Positions 1 to 7,239 of a DNA stretch of 64,000 nucleotides are shown in pieces. The translations under genes and the position numbers were made by a program. This DNA comes from Lederbergia citri (GTDB taxonomy: Bacteria; Bacillota; Bacilli; Bacillales; Bacillaceae_C): assembly GCF_018343625.1 (NCBI RefSeq), contig NZ_JAGYPG010000001.1:3102-67101 (forward strand). The letters run 5' to 3'. The first letter of the stretch is position 1. The number at the start of each line of letters is the position of its first letter. A model generated the notes under the pieces. That model saw nothing but the letters and a program-made list of their open reading frames with translations. It ran no database searches and was not told the origin of the DNA.

Positions 1-136
1 AAGCCCCCCTCAAGATGAGATTTCCCATCGCGCAAGCGAGTAAGATCCCTGAAAGATGATCAGGTTGATAGGTCCGGTGTGGAAGTGTGGCGACACATGG
101 AGCTGACGGATACTAATCGATCGAGGACTTAATCAA
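1..136 (+). rRNA. 23S rRNA, 3' end (partial)
   Basis: The first ~136 bases match the conserved 3' terminus of Bacillus 23S rRNA, including the stretch ending in CGAGGACTTAA. The gene begins outside the window. The exact 3' processing point is uncertain by a few bases. 5S rRNA follows about 100 bases later on the same strand, so this is the tail of an rRNA operon. Confidence 0.95.
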
Positions 137-237
137 ATACGGTTTGCCTTCTCTATTATTTGGTTTTGAGGGAATGAAAAATTTCTCTTGAAAAATACAT
201 AAAACATATTATAATAGTATATGTCGATTATGAAATG

Positions 238-353
238 TCTGGTGACGATGGCGAAGAGGTCACACCCGTTCCCATACCGAACACGGAAGTTAAGCTCTTC
301 AGCGCCGATGGTAGTAAGGGGCCTCCCCTTGCAAGAGCAGGACGTTGCCAGGC
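238..353 (+). rRNA. 5S rRNA
   Basis: This is a 116-base match to the Bacillus 5S rRNA core, recognisable from the boxes GAAGAGGTCACACCCGTTCC and CGAACACGGAAGTTAAGCTC. The ends are set by the terminal helix (TCTGGTGACGATGGC with GACGTTGCCAGGC). It lies between 23S rRNA and the tRNA-Asn gene in one transcription unit. Confidence 0.95.
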
Positions 354-364
354 GATCCTATTAT

Positions 365-439
365 TCCGCAGTAGCTCAGTGGTAGAGCTATCGGCTGTTA
401 ACCGATCGGTCGTAGGTTCGAATCCTACCTGCGGAGCCA
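365..439 (+). tRNA. tRNA-Asn (GTT)
   Basis: Full cloverleaf: acceptor TCCGCAG pairs with CTGCGGA, the anticodon loop is CTGTTAA, and the T-loop is TTCGAAT. CCA is encoded. It is the first tRNA after 5S, as in B. subtilis trnD-like operons. Confidence 0.97.
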
Positions 440-443
440 TATT

Positions 444-535
444 GGAGAGCTGTCCGAGTGGCCGAAGGAGCACGATTGGAAATCGTGTAGGCGGCTAACG
501 CTGTCTCAAGGGTTCAAATCCCTTGCTCTCCGCCA
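444..535 (+). tRNA. tRNA-Ser (GGA)
   Basis: 92 bases with the long variable arm typical of tRNA-Ser. The anticodon loop reads TTGGAAA. Acceptor GGAGAGC pairs with GCTCTCC. CCA is encoded. Confidence 0.97.
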
Positions 536-549
536 TTCATATACTATAT

Positions 550-624
550 GGCCCCTTGGTCAAGCGGTTAAGACACCGCCCTTTCACGGCGGTAACACGG
601 GTTCGAATCCCGTAGGGGTCACCA
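550..624 (+). tRNA. tRNA-Glu (TTC)
   Basis: Acceptor GGCCCCT pairs with AGGGGTC, the anticodon loop is CTTTCAC, and CCA is encoded. Confidence 0.97.
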
Positions 625-634
625 TTATTATTAT

Positions 635-708
<74 letters not shown>

Positions 709-719
709 TTAAGTTACTA

Positions 720-800
720 TCAAGTAAACTTGAATAGTAATGTAAGTTATTTTCGAGTAAACTCGAAGAGTAATGTAGTTTATTTTCAAGTAAACTTGAA
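720..800 (+). repeat. three 33-bp spaced mini-hairpins between tRNA genes
   Basis: Three short dyads of the form TC(A/G)AGTAAACT(T/C)GA start at 720, 753 and 786, exactly 33 bp apart. The middle copy changes A to G on one arm and T to C on the other, so pairing is kept. They fill the unusually long 100-base spacer between tRNA-fMet and tRNA-Asp. They may be processing signals or the remains of a repeat expansion; function is unknown. Confidence 0.7.
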
Positions 801-808
801 AAAAACTT

Positions 809-885
809 GGTCCGGTAGTTCAGTTGGTTAGAATGCCTGCCTGTCACGCAGGAGGTCGCGGGTTCGAGTCCCGTCCGGACCGCCA
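809..885 (+). tRNA. tRNA-Asp (GTC)
   Basis: Acceptor GGTCCGG pairs with CCGGACC, the anticodon loop is CTGTCAC, and CCA is encoded. Confidence 0.97.
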
Positions 886-900
886 TATTTTATATACATA

Positions 901-976
901 GGCTCAGTAGCTCAGTCGGTAGAGCAAAGGACTGAAAATCCTTGTGTCGGCGGTTCGATTCCGTCCTGAGCCACCA
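901..976 (+). tRNA. tRNA-Phe (GAA)
   Basis: Acceptor GGCTCAG pairs with CTGAGCC, the anticodon loop is CTGAAAA, and CCA is encoded. Confidence 0.97.
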
Positions 977-998
977 TTTATTCAATTAATTATATACT

Positions 999-1083
999 GG
1001 TGGGGTAGCGAAGTGGCTAAACGCGGCGGACTGTAAATCCGCTCCCTCCGGGTTCGGCGGTTCGAATCCGTCCCCCACCACCA
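999..1083 (+). tRNA. tRNA-Tyr (GTA)
   Basis: 85 bases with a long variable arm. The anticodon loop is CTGTAAA, acceptor GGTGGGG pairs with CCCCACC, and CCA is encoded. Confidence 0.97.
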
Positions 1084-1092
1084 TTTTAATAC

Positions 1093-1166
1093 AGGGGTAT
1101 AGTTTAATGGTAAAACGAAGGTCTCCAAAACCTTTGATGTGGGTTCGATTCCTACTACCCCTGCCA
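1093..1166 (+). tRNA. tRNA-Trp (CCA)
   Basis: Acceptor AGGGGTA pairs with TACCCCT, the anticodon loop is CTCCAAA, and the 3' CCA is encoded. Confidence 0.96.
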
Positions 1167-1173
1167 ATATTAT

Positions 1174-1249
1174 GGCGGCTATGGCGAAATGGTCAACGCA
1201 TCGGATTGTGGCTCCGACATCGTGGGTTCGATTCCCACTAGTCGCCCCA
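1174..1249 (+). tRNA. tRNA-His (GTG)
   Basis: The start includes the extra G at position -1 facing C73, a tRNA-His identity element. The anticodon loop is TTGTGGC. The acceptor helix is GCGGCTA with TAGTCGC. CCA is encoded. Confidence 0.96.
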
Positions 1250-1282
1250 TTTTATTTATAAAAGTTAATTCCTTTTAATTGA

Positions 1283-1354
1283 TGGGCTATAGCCAAGCGG
1301 TAAGGCAACGGACTTTGACTCCGTCATTCGTTGGTTCGAATCCAGCTAGCCCAG
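1283..1354 (+). tRNA. tRNA-Gln (TTG)
   Basis: Acceptor TGGGCTA pairs with TAGCCCA, the discriminator is G, and the anticodon loop is CTTTGAC. CCA is not encoded. The next tRNA begins only five bases later. Confidence 0.95.
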
Positions 1355-1359
1355 TATTT

Positions 1360-1434
1360 GCGGAAGTAGTTCAGTGGTAGAACACCACCTTGCCAAGGTG
1401 GGGGTCGCGGGTTCGAATCCCGTCTTCCGCTCCA
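1360..1434 (+). tRNA. tRNA-Gly (GCC)
   Basis: Acceptor GCGGAAG pairs with CTTCCGC, the anticodon loop is TTGCCAA, and CCA is encoded. Confidence 0.97.
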
Positions 1435-1442
1435 ATTAAATT

Positions 1443-1516
1443 GGCGGCATAGCCAAGTGGTAAGGCACGGGTCTGCAACACCCTTATCACCGGTTCAAAT
1501 CCGGTTGCCGCCTCCA
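1443..1516 (+). tRNA. tRNA-Cys (GCA)
   Basis: Acceptor GGCGGCA pairs with TGCCGCC, the anticodon loop is TCTGCAA, and CCA is encoded. Confidence 0.97.
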
Positions 1517-1524
1517 TAAGCTTT

Positions 1525-1607
1525 GCCCGAGTGGTGGAATGGCAGACACGGTGGACTCAAAATCCACTGCCTTCGCGGGCGTGCCGGTTCAAGTCCGGCC
1601 TCGGGTA
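1525..1607 (+). tRNA. tRNA-Leu (CAA), integration target
   Basis: 83 bases with a long variable arm. The anticodon loop is CTCAAAA, and acceptor GCCCGAG pairs with CTCGGGT. CCA is not encoded. The 3' part from 1553 onward repeats perfectly at 22083-22140, so a mobile element has integrated here. The gene stays intact because the element supplies an identical 3' half. Confidence 0.96.
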
Positions 1608-1610
1608 TAC
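1553..1610 (+). repeat. attL, 58-bp direct repeat (left copy)
   Basis: Identical over 58 bases to 22083-22140. Identity stops abruptly outside: T versus G before it, T versus A after it. The copy covers the anticodon loop through the 3' end of tRNA-Leu plus three further bases. Strand exchange by the neighbouring tyrosine integrase must occur within it; the exact crossover cannot be placed. Confidence 0.95.
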
Positions 1611-1623
1611 TAAACGTTGATAG

Positions 1624-1667
1624 GACGGCGTTCGAACGGAATTAATCCGCTTGGGCGTCGTCTTTTT
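1624..1667 (+). terminator. terminator brought by the element after tRNA-Leu
   Basis: A long hairpin with several G-U pairs (GACGGCG at 1624 against CGTCGTC ending 1662, inner GGA/TCC around loop ATTAA) is followed by TTTTT. It stands immediately inside attL and so replaces the original operon terminator, now at 22145-22183. Confidence 0.7.
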
Positions 1668-1761
1668 GCGTTCATTTTACGGAGAACGTGCGAACATTAG
1701 TCCAGTGCATACTTGCGAACGAGCGTTTCCCTTTGAATTAAACGGAGGGAGCGCTATTTTC

Positions 1762-2742
1762 ATGGCAAAAAACACAGGTAAGCGGAGAAAAAACGATTTA
1801 ACTCCGCGAGAAATCGATATAGCAACGGAGCCGATCGAGTTAGAAACGTTGTCCTATGACGAAGCAGTAAAGCGATTTATGGCAGACGCAGAACGGCGCG
1901 GATTACGTCCGGATACCATTTCTTACTATAAAATGCGGACCGGTTTGTTCCGCAGATGGCTAGTTACGCAGGAAAAAACGGATTTTATTAGTAGGGTCAT
2001 GCGGCACGACATCGATAATTACGTAGAGTATTTACAAAATGAGCGAGTTTTAAGTAATGGCGCAATCAATACGACCCTTCGAGCAATACGCGCTTTATTC
2101 GGATTTTTAAAAGAGTCTAAGTTTATTCGTAACAATCCGATGAAAGGCTATCCGTTATTAAAGATACGCTCGGGAAATATTGAAGCGTTTAACATGAAGC
2201 AAGTTCGCCAGCTACTGAATGCAACGGACAAACGGACGTTTACAGGAGTCCGCGACTATACATATATGTTATTGCTACTCGAAACTGGACTAAGGTTATC
2301 GGAATCTGCAGCTATCCTTGTCGAAGATGTAAAACTATCAGAGGGCGTTATCTTTGTCCGACATACGAAAAATAATTTCCATAGGTATGTACCGATTCAA
2401 GCGAAGATGAAAGAGCAGTTACGGCGCTATTTAAAACTAAGAGGAACTTGTGAAACGGATCATTTATTCGTAACCATAGACGGCGAAGCGATGCAAAGGG
2501 CGACCATGCAAAGGCTAGTAGCGAAGTACGGTCGGAAAGCAGGCATTAAGGGCGTTCGTTGTTCGCCACATACTTTAAGACATACATTCGCAAAAATGTC
2601 CGTTATGAATGGAGCCGGAGTATTTGAATTACAGAAAATACTCGGACATTCCACTATGGAAATGGTTCGGGTCTACGTCAATTTATACTCTAGCGACGTT
2701 TACGAGAAACACAAAGACTTTTCACCTTTAAAAGACTTATAA
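1762..2742 (+). CDS. tyrosine recombinase (integrase)
   Basis: The 326-residue XerC/D-type integrase catalyses recombination between attP and the tRNA-Leu 3' end. The N-terminal SAM-like DNA-binding domain spans about residues 28-125 and the catalytic domain about 140-320. The catalytic set is visible: R178 (GLRLSES), K203, H270 and R273 (SPHTLRHTF), H296 (LGHST) and nucleophile Y305 (VRVYVN). The start is taken at 1762 because GGAGGG lies 12 bases upstream; a longer frame from 1651 overlaps the terminator hairpin and has no good RBS. No separate excisionase (Xis) is recognisable nearby. Confidence 0.95.
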   Translation: MAKNTGKRRKNDLTPREIDIATEPIELETLSYDEAVKRFMADAERRGLRPDTISYYKMRTGLFRRWLVTQEKTDFISRVMRHDIDNYVEYLQNERVLSNGAINTTLRAIRALFGFLKESKFIRNNPMKGYPLLKIRSGNIEAFNMKQVRQLLNATDKRTFTGVRDYTYMLLLLETGLRLSESAAILVEDVKLSEGVIFVRHTKNNFHRYVPIQAKMKEQLRRYLKLRGTCETDHLFVTIDGEAMQRATMQRLVAKYGRKAGIKGVRCSPHTLRHTFAKMSVMNGAGVFELQKILGHSTMEMVRVYVNLYSSDVYEKHKDFSPLKDL

Positions 2743-2929
2743 AAATAAAAAAAGCCCTCCGCGATAGAAACGAAGGACAGCGCACACCCACGCCAATGGG
2801 TTAGCAATATTTATCAGTTACCGTTAGTATACCGAAAAAAAGACAGGTATGCAACGTTTATTTAAGTGCGTGTCATTAATCGAACATACGTTTCTGTAAA
2901 CGAGGGACTTCCGTAAAGGAGTCCGAAAA

Positions 2930-3679
2930 ATGAACTATCTATCCGACTATCAGACGTTCTCGAATAAGTCCGAACTAAACGAAGCAATTAGCGCCCATAT
3001 TAGCGCCCATACATACGATTTAAACGACACGGCTCGCGATGTCTTATTAATGCTGGCTCGTTATGCCGTCAAATATCCGGGCGTTGCTCACTTAAAAACG
3101 GCTACTATCGCGGAAGTTATCCGTAAGACTGGCCGAACTATTCGACGTGCCATTGCGAGATTAATCGAGTTAGGCATTATCGAAAAATTACCGTTTATGC
3201 GTGAAGTATCCGGCGGATTCGGTGCGAATATTTATCGTATTTTACCTTACGATGTCCAGTCGGAGTTGTCCAGTCGCAAGGATGCCGTAGAGCCTACGGA
3301 GACAAGCGTAGAGCCGTCCGAAAATGGAAACGAACCTATTTCTTCTTTTAATCAAAAAGACCTTATAAATAATACGTATTACGCACGCTTTAAGGCGTTT
3401 ATTCAATCGACCATAGGCGAAGGCAATCAGCCGTTAATTAGTCGCTTATTCGGAGTGTATAAGGCGCATTCTACACCTTTATTACGTGGACAAGCCTTCG
3501 ATAAGCAATCGGTAGAACAAGCGGGCTGGCAAGCGTTAAAGGCTGCAGTTATGGCGACTAAATCGAAGAATATTCGAAATATAGCTGGCTATTATTCGGG
3601 CGTACTGGATCGTATGCTTGACCGTCTATACTTCGAGGAAATGGAAGGACTTGGCAAAATCTTGGAATTTTTAGTATAA
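2930..3679 (+). CDS. winged-helix DNA-binding protein (possible replication initiator)
   Basis: 249 residues starting behind AAAGGAG. Residues ~35-110 look like a winged helix-turn-helix (LKTATIAEVIRKTGRTIRRA followed by a two-strand wing). A Ser/Glu-rich linker (~120-145) leads to a helical C-terminal domain. The layout resembles plasmid and phage HTH proteins in which an N-terminal wHTH precedes a DnaD-like helical domain, but I cannot assign a family with certainty. It may bind the long non-coding region further downstream. It could equally be a transcription factor. Confidence 0.75.
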   Translation: MNYLSDYQTFSNKSELNEAISAHISAHTYDLNDTARDVLLMLARYAVKYPGVAHLKTATIAEVIRKTGRTIRRAIARLIELGIIEKLPFMREVSGGFGANIYRILPYDVQSELSSRKDAVEPTETSVEPSENGNEPISSFNQKDLINNTYYARFKAFIQSTIGEGNQPLISRLFGVYKAHSTPLLRGQAFDKQSVEQAGWQALKAAVMATKSKNIRNIAGYYSGVLDRMLDRLYFEEMEGLGKILEFLV

Positions 3680-3704
3680 TTAATTAAAAATCGGAGGGGT
3701 TTCT

Positions 3705-4139
3705 ATGGGTTTTTTTAAAGACGCAATGAAAAAGCAAACATCTTTTGAAGTAATTGGCGGGCAAAATCTTTTTAATAAGGCAATGGCGAATATTTATAAG
3801 ATGGTGTCCGAGGAAAAGGAGTACGGTGAAGGAGTTGTAAAGGTGAAGGGAAAACTTTACTATTTCCTCGGCGCTCATAAGGAAGAAAGGCATACGAGAA
3901 GCGCAGGCAAAGCAGCGGCAGGAGCAATAATAGGCGGAGTACTTACCGGAGGACTAGGCGCAATTGCAGGCGCAGCTATCGGAGGCAGAAGGAAAGATGA
4001 CTCGTCATTTTGGATGGATTTTGCCGATTATGAAACGAAGCAAGAATTTTCCGTTCAAGTGAAGCAAGGTAAAGGTCATGTCAGCGCGATTAAGAATTTC
4101 AGAGTAGCGAACCCGGTAAATATTGGGTTGGAAAAATAA
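3705..4139 (+). CDS. hypothetical protein with glycine-zipper segment
   Basis: 144 residues, RBS GGAGGGG, 25 bases after the previous gene. Residues ~65-95 form a Gly/Ala-rich stretch (GAIIGGVLTGGLGAIAGAAI) with repeated GxxxG spacing, a glycine-zipper membrane segment. Soluble, charged regions flank it. Such proteins can insert into or perturb membranes, but no function can be given. A lipoprotein gene follows, so the pair may act at the cell envelope of the carrier cell. Confidence 0.8.
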   Translation: MGFFKDAMKKQTSFEVIGGQNLFNKAMANIYKMVSEEKEYGEGVVKVKGKLYYFLGAHKEERHTRSAGKAAAGAIIGGVLTGGLGAIAGAAIGGRRKDDSSFWMDFADYETKQEFSVQVKQGKGHVSAIKNFRVANPVNIGLEK

Positions 4140-4170
4140 GTATATACTATTTATAGAAAAGAGGGATTTC

Positions 4171-4596
4171 ATGAGAAATTGTATGTCTTGGGTATTATTA
4201 ATTTTAATCGTATTGTTATCCGCCTGTTCATCCGGTACCGGTGGATCGAAGTCGCTATCCGTAGATGATGCGATAAAAGCATTCGAGGATGACGGCTTGG
4301 TTGTGGAAGATGTGCGCAAAATGACTAAAGATGATTACGGACTAGCACCGATGAAAGCAAAGGAAGGGAAAATATTTACGGTTCCTTTCGTATGTGACGA
4401 TTGCAATGTCCGCGTAATGTCTTTCGATAAGAATGACGATTTAAAACAGACGAAAGAGTATTACGATAAACTCGGCAAAGAAAGCGCAATGTTCTTCTCG
4501 TGGACGATTGAACACGATAACATACTCGTACAATTAAACGGAGATATGGACGAGGAAGATTACGAGAAATATAAAAAGTCGATAGAAGGAATTTAA
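4171..4596 (+). CDS. small lipoprotein of unknown function
   Basis: 141 residues. The start at 4171 follows GAGGG. A short hydrophobic signal leads to the lipobox LSAC with C19 as the likely lipidated residue, so the mature protein should sit on the outer face of the membrane. The remainder is acidic and contains CDDC near the middle. I recognise no family. With the preceding glycine-zipper gene it forms a small envelope-directed cargo pair in the element; a surface-exclusion or host-modifying role is only conjecture. Confidence 0.8.
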   Translation: MRNCMSWVLLILIVLLSACSSGTGGSKSLSVDDAIKAFEDDGLVVEDVRKMTKDDYGLAPMKAKEGKIFTVPFVCDDCNVRVMSFDKNDDLKQTKEYYDKLGKESAMFFSWTIEHDNILVQLNGDMDEEDYEKYKKSIEGI

Positions 4597-5058
4597 AAGA
4601 CCCCGCCGAATGTTGCATACGTCTGTAAAGGCGCTAGACTTGACGCATATATAGAAGGAATTATTTCGAAGGTAGGACGAAAACATGCCCCGTGATGCAA
4701 CGTAAAATCGTCGTCAGGTAGTCCGGCGAAGCGTTCAAGGCTCGAAGCCTCCGAAAACTCACGGGGTCAAGCGTCCGATTATCGGAAAAAGAGCGCTTAT
4801 ATTGAAGGAATACGAAAGGTATAGCGGACAATATCGGACATGAAAGCCGTTTTTATAAGGCGAAGGGCATTTCCGCGCGACCCCTCCAACGCTTTGCAAT
4901 TCGGGCATATTTCGAAAAACGACGATTATATAGTAGGAATCCGGAAAAAGTATCGGAGTAAATTCGAGTATGTAAAGTTGACCGCGCGATCGAGTGCTTA
5001 ATCCGAACCTATTCCGCCTTTATCGCATAGGTGCGCACTATTACGTTATTATCGTTAT

Positions 5059-5088
5059 ATATAAGTTCTTAGTACCGAAAATGTACAT
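5059..5088 (+). repeat. 30-bp element-specific motif, copy 1
   Basis: The motif begins ATATAAGTTCTTAGTACCGA and ends in TGTACAT. It is identical to copy 2 at 5121-5150, one base different from copy 3 at 14766-14795, and degenerate at 13094-13123. It contains GTAC twice. It could be a regulator or initiator binding site. Confidence 0.8.
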
Positions 5089-5120
5089 CGCTTATATCCG
5101 ATATTTACGTTATAGGTATT

Positions 5121-5150
5121 ATATAAGTTCTTAGTACCGAAAATGTACAT
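5121..5150 (+). repeat. 30-bp element-specific motif, copy 2
   Basis: Identical to the copy at 5059-5088, 62 bp downstream of it. Both lie in the non-coding stretch ahead of the resolvase gene. Confidence 0.8.
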
Positions 5151-5214
5151 GCGCATATTCGATAGATAATAAAATCAATAACGATAAACATATGATGTTC
5201 AATTTCGAAATACC

Positions 5215-5336
5215 GTCTAAAAGTATTAACTTATAGACATTCCGAAAATATGCCGGAAATTATTCGTAATTAACGCTTGATACTGTCTTAAAGTTAGTCT
5301 ATAATTAAACGTATAGAAGTTAGCAAACTTATAGAC
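5215..5336 (+). promoter_or_regulatory. res-like site of the serine recombinase
   Basis: Imperfect dyads built from the half-site GTCTA(A/T)AAGT occur at 5215-5238 and 5311-5336. A further half-site, GTCTTAAAGTT, lies at 5285-5295, with a possible partner at 5298-5311. Several recombinase dimer sites just upstream of the resolvase gene is the usual arrangement for Tn3-family resolvases. The last dyad abuts the RBS, so binding would also autoregulate the gene. Confidence 0.65.
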
Positions 5337-5351
5337 GGAGGGTGTTCGATT

Positions 5352-5942
5352 ATGAAGATAGGTTATGCGCGTGTATCGACGGTAGGTCAGGACTTAGAAA
5401 CGCAAGAGGCGATATTAAAGGCGGAGGGCTGCGAGCGTCTATATGTCGAGAAGGTGACCGGTACATCGACCGCCCCACGTAAGGAACTCGCTAACATGAT
5501 CGACCATGTACGGCCTGGCGATACGGTATATGTAACGAAGATAGACCGATTGGCTCGCTCAATCATCGACCTTAATAAGATTGTATCGGAGCTTAACGAC
5601 AAAGGCGTAAGTGTAGTCTTTATTCAGGACGGCATGATGACGTTTAAAGCAGGCGAGAAGTCTAGCGGAATGAACTCGTTAATGTTCAATATACTCGGTA
5701 GCTTTGCGCAGTTTGAACGTGACCTTATCGTTGAAAGAACAACCGAAGGAAGGGAACGAGCAAAGGCGCAAGGCAAGCACATGGGCCGACCGGCAAGCAG
5801 TAGCGAACGAGACTTACGGAAAGCTATCGAACTAATGAACGACCGCGAGAACAATGCGCTAAGTGTCACGGACATATGCAAGTTAACAGGCGTAAAGCGT
5901 GCGACATTGTACGCAAGAATGAAGGAGAAGGCAGTCGATTAA
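5352..5942 (+). CDS. small serine recombinase (resolvase/invertase family)
   Basis: 196 residues, RBS GGAGGG. The N-terminal catalytic domain shows YARVST with nucleophile S9, KIDRLARS, and the FAQFERDLIVERTTEGRERAK helix, followed by GRP and a C-terminal HTH (~150-190, TDICKLTGVKRATLYARM). Length and order match Tn3-type resolvases and plasmid multimer-resolution enzymes. It probably resolves dimers of an extrachromosomal form at the adjacent dyads, which implies that the element replicates outside the chromosome. An invertase role cannot be excluded. Confidence 0.93.
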   Translation: MKIGYARVSTVGQDLETQEAILKAEGCERLYVEKVTGTSTAPRKELANMIDHVRPGDTVYVTKIDRLARSIIDLNKIVSELNDKGVSVVFIQDGMMTFKAGEKSSGMNSLMFNILGSFAQFERDLIVERTTEGRERAKAQGKHMGRPASSSERDLRKAIELMNDRENNALSVTDICKLTGVKRATLYARMKEKAVD

Positions 5943-6288
5943 TAAACCGGCTGTCTTTTTTATGCCCGGCGGGGTAGGGTCAGCGTCAGCTTCCGTCCAG
6001 AGTTCGGACTATTTCTTACAAAATCGTAGCCTCGAGGGGTTTAAGGTCGACGAATACCCCCCGCGGGGCCTCCGAAAATTGAGCCGTTCCCCTTCCGACT
6101 CTTACTCGCGGAAAACAAAAAATCACTTTGACTTTCTCCGAATCAATCCTCCTATTATCGTTTCTATACGTAAAATATAGGGCGTACTCTTGCCTTTTTC
6201 AATATCGGAATCATTAACGGGTGTATTCGGTAGGGAATCGTTTATATTTTCGAAAAAAGGTAGCGTGCCTATGGTTTTTAATATAACG
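5943..6288. other. non-coding gap, GC-rich, no clear function
   Basis: Directly after the resolvase stop, AAACCGGCTGTCTTTTTTATGCCCGG may help to terminate transcription. The following stretch has GC-rich patches near 6030-6090 (CCCCCGCGGGG) but no believable gene on either strand; a 72-codon open frame lacks an RBS. It lies at the convergent ends of the resolvase gene and the minus-strand pair. Confidence 0.5.
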
Positions 6289-6549
6289 TCAAAAAGGAAG
6301 CTGATCCTCGTATTTATCAAATAATTTCCGGTCGTAAACTTTATGTACCTTTAGGATTCGTTCCGTTACATCTTCACCGTTTACCTTTACTTCGAAAATT
6401 TCCACCGCGTCATAAAATTCCCTCATTTTTCCCCTAACAAGTGGATAGGCAATTCTTACCGGATTAAAGCCGTTAGGTCCGTAAGTTTCGGAAAATCTCA
6501 TTGATGCTCCGTCTTTATGTTTAAAAATCATTTCCACTATTATTTTCAT
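6289..6549 (-). CDS. hypothetical protein
   Basis: 86 residues, charged, with an alternating beta-like pattern; no recognised domain. Its start overlaps the end of the repressor gene 6521-6748 by 29 bases, so the two are co-transcribed and translationally coupled. A partner or antagonist of the repressor is possible, but nothing in the sequence shows it. Confidence 0.7.
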   Translation of the reverse strand: MKIIVEMIFKHKDGASMRFSETYGPNGFNPVRIAYPLVRGKMREFYDAVEIFEVKVNGEDVTERILKVHKVYDRKLFDKYEDQLPF

Positions 6550-6748
6550 CGTTTATCCTCTCGTATAAATCCCCAGGATCTACTTTCAATATTTCGGCTA
6601 GTTCATACATTTCGGGTATTGACGGGTAACTCTTTCCGGTACACCAATTCGAAATAGTATTCCTCGATTTATTAAATTTCTCTCTAAAATATTCTCGCTT
6701 GTATGGAGACTTATCTATTAGTTCCCCAATATTACTTTTTAATCTCAT
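6521..6748 (-). CDS. Cro/CI-type (XRE) repressor
   Basis: 75 residues from the ATG at 6748, chosen because AAGGTG lies upstream; a longer frame from 6823 exists. An HTH of the lambda-repressor type is visible (REYFREKFNKSRNTISNWCT followed by PSIPEMYELAEILKV). It is transcribed away from the operon beginning at 7051, with a 300-bp AT-rich spacer between, the geometry of a divergent lysogeny-type switch. It probably controls itself and the FtsK-like/replication-relaxation operon. Confidence 0.85.
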   Translation of the reverse strand: MRLKSNIGELIDKSPYKREYFREKFNKSRNTISNWCTGKSYPSIPEMYELAEILKVDPGDLYERINDENNSGNDF

Positions 6749-7050
6749 TTTAATCACCTTAACTAAATTTCTACAAGTCATAGCATTTATCCTTTCACGT
6801 TTTAATTTTGATATTTTGCACAATTAAATTTGGAAAGACAGGCAATTATCGTTCTAAGACAGCATAGGCATATAACACGTAACCAAAACAGTAGAAAATA
6901 TTTTACAAAAGGAAAGCGTCTATTTTTATTTTCTGTTTTGTAACATTTCTATCTGTTTATAGTAAGTGCATTTAATCGAGCCTAAAGTCAATAGGATACG
7001 GATTTCGTAAATCTGTTAAGAGAGGTAAAAGAAAAAAGGAGGTAAAGACG

Positions 7051-7239
7051 ATGATTGCGATTGACTGGTTATTCGTAGCTGGCGCATCCAGCATCGTCGG
7101 CATGGCGCTTATTGAACGGCTTGCCGGCGAATATGGATTTCGATGGATTGGCACGTTATTAAAAATCGGCTTAACCGTCGCGGCTTACGGAACGGGCTTA
7201 TATTTTCTCGATATACTGGCGGAGGTGTTCTTTCGATGA
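7051..7239 (+). CDS. small membrane protein ahead of the FtsK-like gene
   Basis: 62 residues with a strong RBS (AAAGGAGGT). Two hydrophobic helices are visible (~4-20 and ~33-58). The stop codon overlaps the ATG of the next gene (ATGA at 7236-7239), so the two are tightly coupled. A membrane anchor or regulator for the soluble FtsK-like ATPase, which lacks its own membrane segments, is a plausible role. Confidence 0.85.
   Translation: MIAIDWLFVAGASSIVGMALIERLAGEYGFRWIGTLLKIGLTVAAYGTGLYFLDILAEVFFR

Larger units (their letters stand above)
4597..5214. other. non-coding, structured region with repeats (possible origin or RNA)
   Basis: No supportable gene. CCCCGTGA at 4688-4695 pairs with TCACGGGG at 4759-4766 and encloses a smaller hairpin AGGCT/AGCCT (4738-4750). 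A box like ATAGAAGGAA recurs at 4651, 4801 and 4930. A 30-bp motif occurs twice, 62 bp apart (5059-5088, 5121-5150). Repeated boxes near a replication module suggest an origin, and the closed stem suggests a structured RNA. Neither is proven. Confidence 0.6.

Noticed and set aside
5962..6180. 72-codon frame after the resolvase gene
   Set aside because: No RBS, improbable composition, and it starts within a possible terminator; treated as non-coding.
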